This document shows, in pieces, positions 1 through 9,267 of a DNA stretch of 64,000 nt. The position numbers and the translations under genes are program-made. Numbering within the stretch: the stretch's first letter is position 1; each line of letters starts with the position of its first letter. The notes below the pieces were generated by a model that had not been told where the DNA came from, searched no databases, and saw nothing but the letters and a program-made list of their open reading frames with translations. This DNA is from an uncultured Halomicronema sp. (lineage in GTDB: Bacteria; Cyanobacteriota; Cyanobacteriia; Phormidesmidales; Phormidesmidaceae), in contig CALCCA010000041.1 of NCBI GenBank assembly GCA_937899725.1, positions 1 to 64,000 of the forward strand, written 5' to 3'.

Positions 1-377
1 CTCTAAACTTTCGACCACTTTAACCGATTAGACCTTTATGCGGATTGCTATAGAAATATGTATAAGCGACAGTCTTGATTAAGGAGAGGAACCGGAGACT
101 TTAGTCTTGGTTGTCGCCGCCCCCATGCAAATTCAAGCCTCTATTGAAGTGATGCAGCAGTTTCCTCCGATTTTGGGGATGGCAGGGGGCCTGATTCGAT
201 GCGCGAAAGAGGACTCCTGGATCGCCATGCTCAGCCGACGGCAAGGATTCATCAATGTCTTCGATTGAACAAAATTGGGCGATCGGCAATTAGTCTTGCT
301 AATACCGCCTGTCATCCTTCAAAGCATGAGGCAGAATTAGAAAAGCAAATCGTAAACAGACGCCTTGAAGGGATTTC
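1..377. other. No confident gene
   Basis: I see no convincing coding region here. Short open frames on both strands have no recognisable domain and no good ribosome binding site. The last bases carry a GAAGGG Shine-Dalgarno-like stretch serving the VKOR gene that follows. Confidence 0.5.
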
Positions 378-1310
378 ATGGTCACACAACGTCGCCGTCG
401 AGCAAGCAACTCATGGATTCATCGCTGGTCTCGCTGGATTATTGGCGCGATCGCCTTGATGGGTGCCTGCGGCACGGCCTATTTGACCGTGATCAAAGTG
501 CTGGGAGGCGATGCGACCTGCCCAGTCGGTGGCTGCGATCGCGTCCTTTCTAGTGACTACGCCGAAGTTTTTGGCCTGCCCCTGACGCTGTTTGGCTGCT
601 TGGGCTACCTCGGCATGGCGGTCATGGCGTTGGGGCCGGCTCTCATTAATGCTGACCGCCAACAAAACCTGCGCAATCGGTTAGAGGATCTCACCTGGCC
701 CCTGCTGTTTATGGGAGCCACGGCCATGCTGGTGTTCAGTGGCTATCTCATGTACCTGCTAGCCTTTGAGATCAGAGCGGCCTGTCCTTACTGCATTACA
801 TCCGCGCTCTTTGCCGCCACGATGTTTGCCATGACGATCTTAGGACGCCGCTGGAATGATTTCGGGCAGCTAGTGTTTAGGGGATTCATTATTGCCATGG
901 TGACCCTGCTGAGCACGCTGGCGGTCTATGCCAATGTCAACAATCCGCAGGGCGCCGACGCGAATATTCCCGGTGAGTCTGGCCCGCCCATCACCACCGT
1001 GTCTAGCGAAGCAGAAACGCAGCTGGCGCAGCATTTGACGGCCATTGATGCCAAGATGTACGGCGCTTGGTGGTGCCCCCATTGCCATGACCAAAAGCAG
1101 CTCTTTGGCCAAACCGCCGCGAAGGAAATTCCCTATGTGGAATGTGACGAAGCGGGCCAAGCGCCTCAGCCTGCCGTTTGTCGAGCAGTGCCTGAAGTGC
1201 AGGGATTTCCCACTTGGGAAGTGAATGGCGAATTTTTGGTCGGAGCCCAGTCGTTAAATACGCTGGCCGATGCGTCTGGCTACACCGGCGATCGCAGCTT
1301 TCAAAATTAG
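378..1310 (+). CDS. VKOR family protein with C-terminal thioredoxin-like domain
   Basis: A 310-residue inner (thylakoid or plasma) membrane enzyme that reoxidises thiol oxidants with quinone, driving disulfide formation outside the cytoplasm. Seen: a positively charged N-terminus, about five hydrophobic helices, the loop cysteine pair C48/C53 in TCPVGGC, the quinone-site CPYC at 136-139, then a periplasmic thioredoxin-like domain with WCPHC at 232-236 and further cysteines near 256 and 268. This VKOR-thioredoxin fusion is the classic cyanobacterial form that transfers disulfides to secreted proteins. The ATG has GAAGGG five bases upstream. It is followed by a strong terminator, so it is probably transcribed alone; the next gene also handles thiols. 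Family assignment is secure. Confidence 0.95.
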   Translation: MVTQRRRRASNSWIHRWSRWIIGAIALMGACGTAYLTVIKVLGGDATCPVGGCDRVLSSDYAEVFGLPLTLFGCLGYLGMAVMALGPALINADRQQNLRNRLEDLTWPLLFMGATAMLVFSGYLMYLLAFEIRAACPYCITSALFAATMFAMTILGRRWNDFGQLVFRGFIIAMVTLLSTLAVYANVNNPQGADANIPGESGPPITTVSSEAETQLAQHLTAIDAKMYGAWWCPHCHDQKQLFGQTAAKEIPYVECDEAGQAPQPAVCRAVPEVQGFPTWEVNGEFLVGAQSLNTLADASGYTGDRSFQN

Positions 1311-1371
1311 CACCGCTAGGTGTCCACCCGCGTCTCTGTCCTGATTTTTTCTGACTGATAGTTTTCTGAGA

Positions 1372-1412
1372 GCGTTTCGTCGCGTTTAAGCGTGGCGAGA
1401 CGCTTTTGTTTA
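1372..1412 (+). terminator. Rho-independent terminator after the VKOR gene
   Basis: Stem of about 12 pairs (1372-1383 with 1392-1403, several G-T pairs) with an 8-base loop, followed by TTTTGTTT. It sits 60 bases after the VKOR stop codon. Confidence 0.75.
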
Positions 1413-1450
1413 AGGGCAGTGGACTTTTTAAGCACGATGGATTCAGGGAC

Positions 1451-1592
1451 TAATACCAGTTCTACGAATTACAGCTACACAGACAAGTCGGCTTTCTCCC
1501 TCGGGGAGACGCGATGCGAACGACTCCGCTCAGCCGACGTTCCTTGAACGGAGTCGAAAGGAAGATCTGTAGCCCAGTTTCAGAGAATTGGG
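1451..1592. repeat. Composite dispersed repeat (copy A) with a nested GGAGACGC element
   Basis: The outer element starts TAATACCAGTTCT and ends with AGATCTGTAG plus GAGAATTGG; the same two ends recur at 49245-49347. Nested inside (about 1492-1558) is a GGAGACGC/CGAACGACTCCG element with internal CGACTCCG...CGGAGTCG inverted arms. Relatives of that inner element occur at 29835-29926 and inside a tRNA gene at 50974-50998. Confidence 0.65.
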
Positions 1593-1655
1593 ATAACGCT
1601 AGTTGAGCCAGCCGCTCCAGTACACTAAAAGCATAGTCGGTATGAGCTTGCCCCG

Positions 1656-3047
1656 ATGCCCAGACCAGAGGTGGAAAACGTCGTCATTATTGGGTCTGGT
1701 CCGGCGGGTTACACCGCCGCCATTTATGCCGGGCGGGCTAACCTGAAGCCGCTGATGTTTGAGGGCTATCAGGTCGGCGGCGTGCCTGGCGGTCAGTTAA
1801 TGACCACGACCGAAGTGGAAAATTTTCCAGGCTTTGCCGAGGGCATCACCGGCCCCGAACTAATGGCCCAAATGCGAGGTCAGGCCAAGCGGTGGGGCAC
1901 CGAAATGCGCCCCGAAGATGTCGTCGCAGTTGACCTCACGCAGCGCCCCTTCAGCGTGAAATCGCACGATCGCACCGTACAGGCCCACAGCCTGATTATC
2001 GCCACGGGGGCCACGGCCAAACGGCTCAATCTCCCTGCCGAAGAGACTTTTTGGAATCAGGGTATCTCGGCCTGTGCGATTTGCGACGGCACGATCCCGA
2101 GGTTTAAGGGCCAATCGCTGGCGGTGATTGGCGGCGGCGATTCCGCTGCTGAGGAAGCGGTGTACCTGACCAAGTACGGCTCTCACGTACATTTGCTCGT
2201 GCGCCGCGATCGTCTGCGGGCCAGCAAAACCCTGCAAGATCGGGTACTCAATAACCCGAATATCACCGTTCACTGGCAGACGACCGTGACGGATGTGGTG
2301 GGTGATACCTGGTTGACGGGGCTGCGCCTCGCGCATGTTAGCACCGGGGTGGTGAGTGAACTGCCCGTGCGGGGGCTGTTTTACGCGATCGGGCATACGC
2401 CCAACACCCAGCTGTTTCACGGGCAGCTCGACTTGGATGCTGGCGGTTACATCCTCGTACAGCCCGGCACCGTAAAAACCAGCGTTGACGGTGTTTTCGC
2501 GGCAGGCGATGTGCAAGACCACGAGTATCGCCAGGCCGTGACTGCCGCCGGTACGGGCTGCATGGCTGCCCTGATGGCCGAACGATACCTCACCGCTCAC
2601 GATTTAGGGCAAGAATTTCACCAGAGCCCAGCCCCTGAGAGTGCTGCTGAGCAGGATGAAAGTGAGCCGGATAAATCGGCAGACCCGGCACTCGCCTTTG
2701 ATGCCCAGCAGACTCGCCATCGCGGTAGCTATGCGCTGCGTAAGCTTTATCACGAGAGCGATCGCCTCATTGTCGTCAAGTATGCGGCGCCGACTTGTGG
2801 CCCCTGTCACGTGCTCAAACCGATTCTCAGCAAAGTCATTGATGAGTTTGAAGGGCGCATTCACTATGTCGAAATCGACATCACCACCGACCCGGATATT
2901 GCGGAATCGGCAGGCATTACAGGAACGCCGACAGTGCAGTTCTTTAAAGACAAGGGACTGGCAGGGGAACTCCGGGGGATGAAAGCCAAAAGTCAGTATC
3001 GAACCATGATTGCTCAGAATCTGGCCGCCACCTCGGTTTCGCCATAG
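1656..3047 (+). CDS. ntrc: NTRC: NADPH-thioredoxin reductase fused to thioredoxin
   Basis: A 463-residue bifunctional flavoenzyme. The reductase part has the FAD site GSGPAG at residues 13-18, the redox pair CAIC at 140-143 and an NADPH site with GGGDSA. A linker of about 60 residues, rich in acidic residues, joins a C-terminal thioredoxin with CGPC at 381-384 and the conserved VEIDI and GTPTVQFFK stretches. In cyanobacteria and plastids NTRC passes NADPH electrons to 2-Cys peroxiredoxin and to Calvin-cycle and pigment-synthesis targets. The length matches the family. The ATG has only a weak ribosome binding site. The next gene begins at most 80 bases downstream and may be cotranscribed. Confidence 0.96.
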   Translation: MPRPEVENVVIIGSGPAGYTAAIYAGRANLKPLMFEGYQVGGVPGGQLMTTTEVENFPGFAEGITGPELMAQMRGQAKRWGTEMRPEDVVAVDLTQRPFSVKSHDRTVQAHSLIIATGATAKRLNLPAEETFWNQGISACAICDGTIPRFKGQSLAVIGGGDSAAEEAVYLTKYGSHVHLLVRRDRLRASKTLQDRVLNNPNITVHWQTTVTDVVGDTWLTGLRLAHVSTGVVSELPVRGLFYAIGHTPNTQLFHGQLDLDAGGYILVQPGTVKTSVDGVFAAGDVQDHEYRQAVTAAGTGCMAALMAERYLTAHDLGQEFHQSPAPESAAEQDESEPDKSADPALAFDAQQTRHRGSYALRKLYHESDRLIVVKYAAPTCGPCHVLKPILSKVIDEFEGRIHYVEIDITTDPDIAESAGITGTPTVQFFKDKGLAGELRGMKAKSQYRTMIAQNLAATSVSP

Positions 3048-3122
3048 GCGATGCCGCCGCGTCTACGGTCACGCAACAAGCTGCGGCACGGCCTCCTGGA
3101 AAAATTAGGAGATGGGTCTGCA

Positions 3123-3563
3123 GTGAGCTGTTTGATGACACCACCCAAGTACGATTTTCCCGCTAAGCCGATGAGATTTAACGCCTATTACTTTGTGGTA
3201 TCGATCAGTTTATTTTTGATTGAGCTATGGATTGCTCTTTATGTGCGTGACGACTTTATTCGTCCTTACGTGGGCGATGTTTTAGTCGTGATTTTGATTT
3301 ACGCGATCGCCCGAACGTTCCTCAAAATTTCGATTCTGACGGCAGCGGTGGGGGTGCTGCTCTTTGCATTTGGAGTTGAGATCCTGCAGTTTTTCCAGAT
3401 TGTAGAAATCCTCGGCTGGGGATCATCCGCCTGGGCTCGAACCGTCATTGGTACTACCTTTGATGGAGAAGATTTGATCGCCTACAGTGTGGGAATTTTG
3501 CTCCTGCTCGGGCTGGAAAAATCTATCGGCACTCATCAAAAAGAGTGGCGCTCGGTTCAATAA
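3123..3563 (+). CDS. DUF2809 family membrane protein
   Basis: A small integral membrane protein of unknown function. It has about four hydrophobic helices and ends in an Asp-Gly-Glu-Asp-Leu (DGEDL) stretch followed by a last helix (AYSVGILLLLGLE), the pattern of DUF2809. The frame is open from 3051, but the first 24 codons look unlike the family. I prefer GTG 3123, which has TAGGAG about 11 bases upstream; ATG 3135 and ATG 3171 are alternatives, the last giving the family's usual compact N-terminus. It follows NTRC closely on the same strand. Confidence 0.72.
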   Translation: MSCLMTPPKYDFPAKPMRFNAYYFVVSISLFLIELWIALYVRDDFIRPYVGDVLVVILIYAIARTFLKISILTAAVGVLLFAFGVEILQFFQIVEILGWGSSAWARTVIGTTFDGEDLIAYSVGILLLLGLEKSIGTHQKEWRSVQ

Positions 3564-3708
3564 TTAGCCGCTGAGGGTGCAGCGATCGCTAACGAAGAGC
3601 GAGGCCCAAGTAAACGAACCGGAGGTCTCAACCTTCACCAGGGCAAAATGCAGGGCAATTGCTGCTCAGGGCTGGAGAGCACAGCCTTTACCCAAGCCAG
3701 CGAATCAG

Positions 3709-4290
3709 CTACTTCGATGAGCGAATCACCTTTTCAAACCGGCGATCGGGAACCAACCAGATAATCGCCACCAGAATGTAGAAAACCAACGCCAACATCG
3801 GCAGCAGCCAGCCCAAAACCAAACCAGCTGCATAGAGCACCAGGGACAGCTTACCCTTGGTATCGCGCCCCACGGCAGTGGCAAACGGCGAGTTTTTACC
3901 ATGCAGGGCGATCAACGTGCGCATCAGGATGAAGTGAGCCACTCCCGCCAGCAGCAGCACTAAACCATAAAGCGTCACTGGACCAGACTGTAACCCGGCC
4001 TCACTAAGCCAAGCCGTGGTGAATGGCACCAACGATAACCAAAACATGAGATGCAGGTTGGCCCAAAGCACGGCCCCGTTAATCCGCTCAACGGCATGAA
4101 ATAGATTGTGGTGATTATTCCAGTAAATCGTCAAAAAAACGAAGCTGAGAACGTAAGCCAGAAACTCGGGAATGAGCGGTAGCAGGGCCTAGAGTTCAGG
4201 ACTTTCTGGAGCCTGAAACTCCAGCACCATGATGGTGATGATGATCGCAATAATGGCATCCCCAAAAGCTTCCAGGCGTCCTTTGTTCAT
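3709..4290 (-). pseudogene. TMEM175/DUF1211-family channel gene with an in-frame amber codon
   Basis: Read from ATG 4290 the frame gives MNKGRLEAFGDAI, the signature first helix of TMEM175-type potassium channels, up to residue 33. It then meets TAG at 4191-4189 and continues in the same frame as a normal family protein, with YVLSFVF, TIYWNNHH and several membrane helices, to 3709. No frameshift is needed: one codon (probably CAG or GAG) has become TAG. A reinitiated protein could start at ATG 4134, but it would lack the pore-lining first helix that contains the conserved Phe-Gly-Asp. A sequencing error or suppression cannot be excluded; no tRNA with a CUA anticodon was recognised in the tRNA array of this window. 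Confidence 0.85.
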
Positions 4291-4474
4291 GCTGACTGGC
4301 TCGTTTAAGCGGATATTGGCTCAGGTCTCGACTCTGAATCTTTAGATCAGCCGCTTTTATTCTTAAGACTATTATCACGAGAAGTTTTAGAGCTTTTTCA
4401 ACTGCAGACAAGTTTTAGATTTGCATGGGTCGAGCTGCAGTGATTCCAGGCGCCTAAACGCTGCGATCGCGCGA

Positions 4475-5122
4475 CTAAACCGACTCCGCGGCTGGCTCGT
4501 CACCGCTACGGACTTGGCTAGTGAAGATGTCAACCAAACCATCAATCATGCGATCGCGGTCAAAGGGCGTCACCACATCGCCTTGCAGCACACGTTGCAC
4601 CAGCAGATAGTGCACCATCGCACCCGCAAATACCCGCGCCGCCACCTTCGGATCCGATAACCGCAGCTGCGTTTGGGAAGATAAATAGAGCGACAGCTGC
4701 TCGATCATCGGCTGTTGAATTTCTAGGATGAAGGTCTTCGCCACCTCCGGAAACCGCTCGGACTCGCCAATAATGAGTCGAATCAACGATAGTAGCCGTT
4801 GATTTTCATAAAAACTATCCAGCATCATGTTGGCAAGGCGCCGTAACACCACGTCGGGCTGATCTTCCAAATCAGATTTTGACAGCAGCTCAAACACCAC
4901 CTGACGGTTGGCAGAAGTGACTGCTCGCATGAGCGCTAAAAACAGCCCCTGCTTATCTTGAAAGTTGCTGTATAGGGTGGACTTAGAAACGCCCGCGGCC
5001 GCCGCAATTCGATCCATACTGGCGGCGGCGTAGCCCTGCCCTAAAAACACTTGAAAAGCGCCTTCTAGGATGGCTTTGCCCTTATCTGATTGTTCTTTGA
5101 TGAACGGCGAATCGAAGGACAT
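4475..5122 (-). CDS. TetR/AcrR family transcriptional regulator
   Basis: About 215 residues. The N-terminal helix-turn-helix reads ILEGAFQVFLGQGYAAASM...AAGVSKSTLYSNFQDKQGLF, the canonical TetR DNA-binding block, followed by an all-helical ligand-binding and dimerisation domain. I chose ATG 5122 (MSFDSPF) rather than 5179 because family members start shortly before the helix-turn-helix. It is transcribed away from the DevBCA genes. A 16-bp perfect inverted repeat over the dev promoter (5674-5722) is the obvious target. By analogy it is a ligand-released repressor of the exporter; the ligand is unknown. Confidence 0.92.
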   Translation of the reverse strand: MSFDSPFIKEQSDKGKAILEGAFQVFLGQGYAAASMDRIAAAAGVSKSTLYSNFQDKQGLFLALMRAVTSANRQVVFELLSKSDLEDQPDVVLRRLANMMLDSFYENQRLLSLIRLIIGESERFPEVAKTFILEIQQPMIEQLSLYLSSQTQLRLSDPKVAARVFAGAMVHYLLVQRVLQGDVVTPFDRDRMIDGLVDIFTSQVRSGDEPAAESV

Positions 5123-5673
5123 CGTCACTCTTCCCCGCGGGGACAACGCAAACATACCCCAGCATAAACCGCAGTTCATACCTCAGTCGCTATCGTGGCT
5201 GGCTAGCCTCGTACAGGCCCCGATTTTAGAGCTAAAGCCAGGGGGCTCGATGAGCCGCAATGAAAACCGGAAATCCGGGCCGTTGCCTGGTGCAGACCAT
5301 TCTAATGAAGACGCCGAATGTCGCTCTGAAGTTCAGCATCTTGGTTGAACTGTCTGGCCGCCTTGCCCGCAACAGCCTAGCAATGATGAGCCAATTGTCC
5401 TTTCACTGCGACCGGGGCCAGCCATCGCGACAAGCCGATGCCCTACGACAAAGGACGCAACTGACTCTGCCCAAGCTCCCCACCAGAGTTCATCCTGACC
5501 CATCACCCTACACCCACAATGCCCTCGCAGTTTCATCGTTCGGGTTGGGGGCAGTACGGCCTCCGGCGAGCGAATGGTCAGCCGCCACTCAATACAATCC
5601 ATAAAAAAGCCAAAGCCGCTGCTCAAATGCGCCCAACCTAAGCCCTTGCAAGGATAGTTCGATTTTCAACATC
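5123..5673. other. Gap between regulator and exporter
   Basis: No gene supported over about 550 bases. Open frames on both strands have no recognisable domain and no ribosome binding site. It lies between the regulator's start and the operator. Confidence 0.5.
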
Positions 5674-5722
5674 GATCGTACTAAACGGTTCGGTTGACAA
5701 AACCATACCGTTTAGTACGATC
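5674..5722 (+). promoter_or_regulatory. TetR-type operator overlapping the devBCA promoter
   Basis: Arms GATCGTACTAAACGGT (5674-5689) and its exact reverse complement (5707-5722) are separated by 17 bases. The spacer holds TTGACA (5694-5699, a perfect -35) and the right arm holds TACGAT (5716-5721, a fair -10) at 16-bp spacing. Binding would block RNA polymerase. The devB start follows 34 bases after the right arm. Confidence 0.85.
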
Positions 5723-5755
5723 AAAGAGTCATTTACGTCGTGCCAGTGAGATGCC

Positions 5756-6955
5756 ATGAGCTCAGATCTGTTGAATCAGCAAATGGAGGCAGTGAGTCGA
5801 CCGCGACGCCGATCGCTGCTATTGGGTGCGGCCGCTGTCGCCGCGATCGGCGTGACTGCCGGGTGGATCTGGCAAAATCAGGGGATTTTGTGGTCAGGAA
5901 ATGATGCCGAGACCGTCGAACCAGCCCCGATTCCGACGGTGACGGCCTTAGGGCGACTCGAGCCCGAAGGGGAAGCCGTCAGCTTGGTGGCACCTACCAC
6001 GGCTCAAGAAACGCGCATCGGGCAACTGCTGGTGGCGGAGGGCGATCGCGTGGCAGCCGGTCAAGCGATCGCTATTTTAGACAATCGCGACAGTCTGCAA
6101 GCCGCCCTCCGCAGTGCTGAAGAGCAGGTCAGAATCGCCCAGGCACAACTGGACCAGGTCGAAGCCGGGGTCAAAACGGGTGAATTGCAGGCTCAGGAAG
6201 CCGAAATTGCCCGCTTTCGGGCCGAAGAGGCGGGCACCCTGGCGACTCAGCAGGCCACCATCAACCGCTTAGCCGCCGAAGTCGAAAACGCGCGACTGGA
6301 ATACCAGCGGTATGAGTCGCTCTATCAGCAAGGGGCGATTTCGGCCTCGGAGCGCGACACCAAGAAATTGACCTATGACACCGCCCAACAGCAGCGGCAA
6401 GAGGCCCAAGCAGAACTCGATCGCTTGCAAACCACCACTCAGGAACAGATTGCGCGGGCTGAGGCCACTCTCGATCAGTTGGCAGAAGTGCGGCCCGTTG
6501 ATGTGGAGCTAGCGGCGGCAGAATTGGCCGCGGCCCAGGCCGCTGTCGCCGCTGCTCAGGTAGATCTCGACAAAGCCTATGTGCAAGCGCCCCAGGCCGG
6601 GCAGGTGGTCAAAATTCACACTCGCCCCGGCGAAAACATTGCTAGCGAGGGGATTGTCACCCTCGGCAATACCCAGCAGATGATGGCGATCGCCGAGGTG
6701 TATCAAAGTGACATTCAGCGCATTCAGGCGGGGCAGCCGGTCACGATTACCTCGCCCGTGATCACGGGCGAACTCAACGGCACGGTCGAGCGCATTGGCC
6801 TGCAGGTGGAGTCACAGCAGGTGGTGGATGAAAATCCCGCCGCCAACATTGACGCCAAAGTGATTGAAGTCCACGTTCGCCTGGATGACGCCGCCAGCGC
6901 TGCCGTCGCTGGCCTCACCAATTTGCAAGTCACCGTTCGCATCGTCACTGAGTAA
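5756..6955 (+). CDS. devB: DevB-like membrane fusion protein (HlyD family)
   Basis: A 399-residue periplasmic adaptor of a DevBCA/MacAB-like ABC exporter. It has one N-terminal membrane anchor (about residues 20-42), a split lipoyl domain (TALGRLEPEGEAVSL... and YVQAPQAGQVVKI), a long Ala/Gln/Glu-rich coiled-coil hairpin in between, and a C-terminal beta-barrel. In heterocyst formers DevBCA exports envelope glycolipids through TolC (HgdD). Here it is the first gene after a TetR-controlled promoter, so stress or drug export is as likely. The permease gene begins 14 bases after the stop. Confidence 0.93.
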   Translation: MSSDLLNQQMEAVSRPRRRSLLLGAAAVAAIGVTAGWIWQNQGILWSGNDAETVEPAPIPTVTALGRLEPEGEAVSLVAPTTAQETRIGQLLVAEGDRVAAGQAIAILDNRDSLQAALRSAEEQVRIAQAQLDQVEAGVKTGELQAQEAEIARFRAEEAGTLATQQATINRLAAEVENARLEYQRYESLYQQGAISASERDTKKLTYDTAQQQRQEAQAELDRLQTTTQEQIARAEATLDQLAEVRPVDVELAAAELAAAQAAVAAAQVDLDKAYVQAPQAGQVVKIHTRPGENIASEGIVTLGNTQQMMAIAEVYQSDIQRIQAGQPVTITSPVITGELNGTVERIGLQVESQQVVDENPAANIDAKVIEVHVRLDDAASAAVAGLTNLQVTVRIVTE

Positions 6956-6969
6956 CGAGGAAACTTCCT

Positions 6970-8142
6970 ATGCATCTCTGGAAAACCCTACAGCAGCGCA
7001 CCTCATTAGGCTTACTGCAGCTCAAGCATGACCCCATCCGCCTGTTGACGGCGATCGCGGGCATTACCTTTGCCGACATTCTAATTTTTATGCAGTTGGG
7101 GTTTGCCGACGCCTTGTACAAGAGCAACACGCAGTATCCGCGAGCCCTGCAAACCGACTTAGTGCTGATCAGCAGCGAAGCCAAAAACTTCGGCCAGTTG
7201 AGTAGCTTTACCCGTCGCCGGCTTTACCAGGCGCTGGATGTGCCCGGTGTGGCTTCGGCCGATGCCCTCTATCTCGGCTCCGTCACCTGGCGCAATCCGC
7301 AAACGGATAAAGAGGCATCGATGCTGCTGATCGGGCAAAACCCGGAACAACCCGCCTTTGAGCTGCCAGTCGTTAACGAGCAGTTGGAGACGGTGCTGTT
7401 GCCCGACACCGTCTTGTTTGACCGCGCCGCCCGAGGCGACTATACCCAAGTGATCGAACAGGTTGAACAAGGCGATCGCGTCACCACAGAAATTGGGCTG
7501 CGCACGATTACGGTGGGCGGCCTATTTGAAGTGGGAGCCTCCTTTGGTGATGATGGGGCCTTGATCACCAGCAATCAAAACTTTTTACTGCTGTCGCCCC
7601 GGCGGGAGCCTGGTGCAGTCAGTATCGGCCTGATTGACTTGGCGCCAGACGCCGATTGGGAGGCGACTCAAGGGGCGCTCAGAAACCGGCTACCCGACGA
7701 CGTCTACGTCTTGACTCATGAGGAATACGTTGACTTTGAGCTGAACGATATTCAGGGCGAATCGCCCATCGGCGTGGTGTTTGGTCTGGGATCAGCGATG
7801 GGATTCATCGTGGGGGTGGTGATTGTGTATCAGGTGCTCTCCACCGATGTGAATAGCCACCTGGGGGAATATGCCACCTTTCGCGCAATGGGGTATCGCA
7901 ACTCTTACCTGCTCGGCATCGTGTTTGAAGAGGCGCTCATTCTCTCGATCTTGGGCTTTGTGCCGGGTTTGGTGGTGTCTTTAGGCATCTATCAGCTGGC
8001 GTCGATCGCCACGGCCCTGCCGATGGTCATGACGGTCGGTCGAGCCACCGGGGTCTTCGTGCTGACGTTTGTCATGTGTGGCGGTTCGGGGGCGATCGCG
8101 ACTCGCCGCCTGCAGGCCGCCGACCCCGCCGATATCTTCTAA
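6970..8142 (+). CDS. devC: DevC-like ABC exporter permease (FtsX/MacB fold)
   Basis: A 390-residue permease. An N-terminal membrane helix (LLTAIAGITFADILIFMQLGF) is followed by a periplasmic domain of about 220 residues, then three C-terminal helices (GVVFGLGSAMGFIVGVVIVYQ...). The Dev signature LGEYATFRAMGY, which faces the ATPase, is present, and the protein ends in the usual AADPADIF. An AGGAAACTTCCT stretch precedes the ATG. It couples the adaptor before it to the ATPase after it. Confidence 0.93.
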   Translation: MHLWKTLQQRTSLGLLQLKHDPIRLLTAIAGITFADILIFMQLGFADALYKSNTQYPRALQTDLVLISSEAKNFGQLSSFTRRRLYQALDVPGVASADALYLGSVTWRNPQTDKEASMLLIGQNPEQPAFELPVVNEQLETVLLPDTVLFDRAARGDYTQVIEQVEQGDRVTTEIGLRTITVGGLFEVGASFGDDGALITSNQNFLLLSPRREPGAVSIGLIDLAPDADWEATQGALRNRLPDDVYVLTHEEYVDFELNDIQGESPIGVVFGLGSAMGFIVGVVIVYQVLSTDVNSHLGEYATFRAMGYRNSYLLGIVFEEALILSILGFVPGLVVSLGIYQLASIATALPMVMTVGRATGVFVLTFVMCGGSGAIATRRLQAADPADIF

Positions 8143-8252
8143 TCCCCACCTAGCAGCACTCCCCTGAGTCAGGGCCAAGCACCGTTCGCTCCCGTCGCCA
8201 GCGGCCATTGGCTTAGCCCACTTCAAATCATGGCAATCTCGATTGCACCAAG

Positions 8253-8286
8253 ACTCCGAACTCCAAATTCCGAACTCCGCATTCCA
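8253..8286. repeat. Short tandem repeat of CCGAACTCC type
   Basis: Imperfect copies of CTCCGAACTCC and ATTCCGAACTCC lie between devC and devA. The complementary pattern GGAGTTCGGAGTTCGGA recurs at 55032-55060. Such short tandem repeats are common in cyanobacterial spacers. They keep the devA frame open upstream of its real start, which is why I do not use the earlier ATG at 8230. Confidence 0.6.
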
Positions 8287-8328
8287 CTTTTCGCGATATC
8301 TGCTCCTTCAAGATTGAATTCATTCACC

Positions 8329-9036
8329 ATGGGCCAAGATCTTTCCATCATCGTTCATCAGGTTGACCACTTTTTTGGCACGGGTCGCCTGCGCAAACAA
8401 GCGCTGTTCGATATCAATTTAGAAATATCGACCGGCGAAATTGTGATCATGACCGGGCCATCGGGCTCGGGTAAAACGACCTTGCTGACGCTGATTGGCG
8501 GTCTGCGATCGGCGCAATCGGGCAGTTTGCAAGTCGTGGGCCATGAAATTTGTGGCGCGACGGAAAATGAGCTGGTGCAGGCCCGCCGCCACAACGGCTA
8601 TATCTTTCAGGCGCACAATCTGCACGGCAGCCTGACGGCGTTAGAAAACGTGCAGATGGGGCTGGAAGTCCACGGGGTTTGGACAAAGGCAGAGCGGCAC
8701 CGGCGCGCCAGAAAAATGTTGGAGCGGGTCGGTTTGGGCGATCGCGCTGATTATTATCCGGCTGACCTGTCGGGCGGGCAAAAGCAGCGGGTGGCGATCG
8801 CTCGGGCTTTAGTCAGTCGGCCCAAAATAGTACTGGCCGACGAACCCACCGCCGCCCTCGACAAAAAATCGGGGCGGGATGTGGTGGATATCATGCATGA
8901 CCTGGCTAAGCAGCAGGGCTGCACGATTCTGCTGGTCACCCACGACAACCGCATCCTCGATATTGCCGATCGCATTGTTTATATGGAAGATGGTCGCCTG
9001 TCAAAACAGCCCGACCCGGTGGAAAGTGCTGATTAA
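8329..9036 (+). CDS. devA: DevA-like ABC transporter ATPase
   Basis: A 235-residue ATPase with Walker A (GPSGSGKTT), Q-loop (FQAHNL), the ABC signature LSGGQKQR, Walker B (IVLADEP) and the H-loop histidine (LLVTHD). The LDKKSGRDVV after Walker B is typical of DevA/LolD/MacB-class energisers. The frame is open from 8230, but codons before 8329 come from a tandem repeat; ATG 8329 (MGQDLSIIV) matches family N-termini. It powers the DevB-DevC exporter encoded upstream; the spacer of 186 bases makes cotranscription likely but less tight. Confidence 0.93.
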   Translation: MGQDLSIIVHQVDHFFGTGRLRKQALFDINLEISTGEIVIMTGPSGSGKTTLLTLIGGLRSAQSGSLQVVGHEICGATENELVQARRHNGYIFQAHNLHGSLTALENVQMGLEVHGVWTKAERHRRARKMLERVGLGDRADYYPADLSGGQKQRVAIARALVSRPKIVLADEPTAALDKKSGRDVVDIMHDLAKQQGCTILLVTHDNRILDIADRIVYMEDGRLSKQPDPVESAD

Positions 9037-9267
9037 ATCGATAAAGTTGGTCATGATGGCCTCTTCCTCTAGTCTCTTTTCGGGTCGCACCAAAGGCTTT
9101 GAAGTACTCAACTTTATAGCCCTCTTAAACGTCAGAGCTGATCAGCGCAAGGGGCCTCATCCCGGCCAAGATTAAGCAACATCCTGGTTTAATGGCATCA
9201 GACTTGAAATACGAAATCAAGCGGGATGTCCTCCATTCATGATCGCAATCAAACTCTGAGTGGCTCT

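Noticed and set aside
1860-2600. A 246-codon open frame on the minus strand
   Set aside because: It is antisense to the well-conserved NTRC gene and has no domain.
8230-8328. N-terminal extension of DevA
   Set aside because: The codons derive from a CCGAACTCC tandem repeat and the extension is absent from the DevA family pattern.
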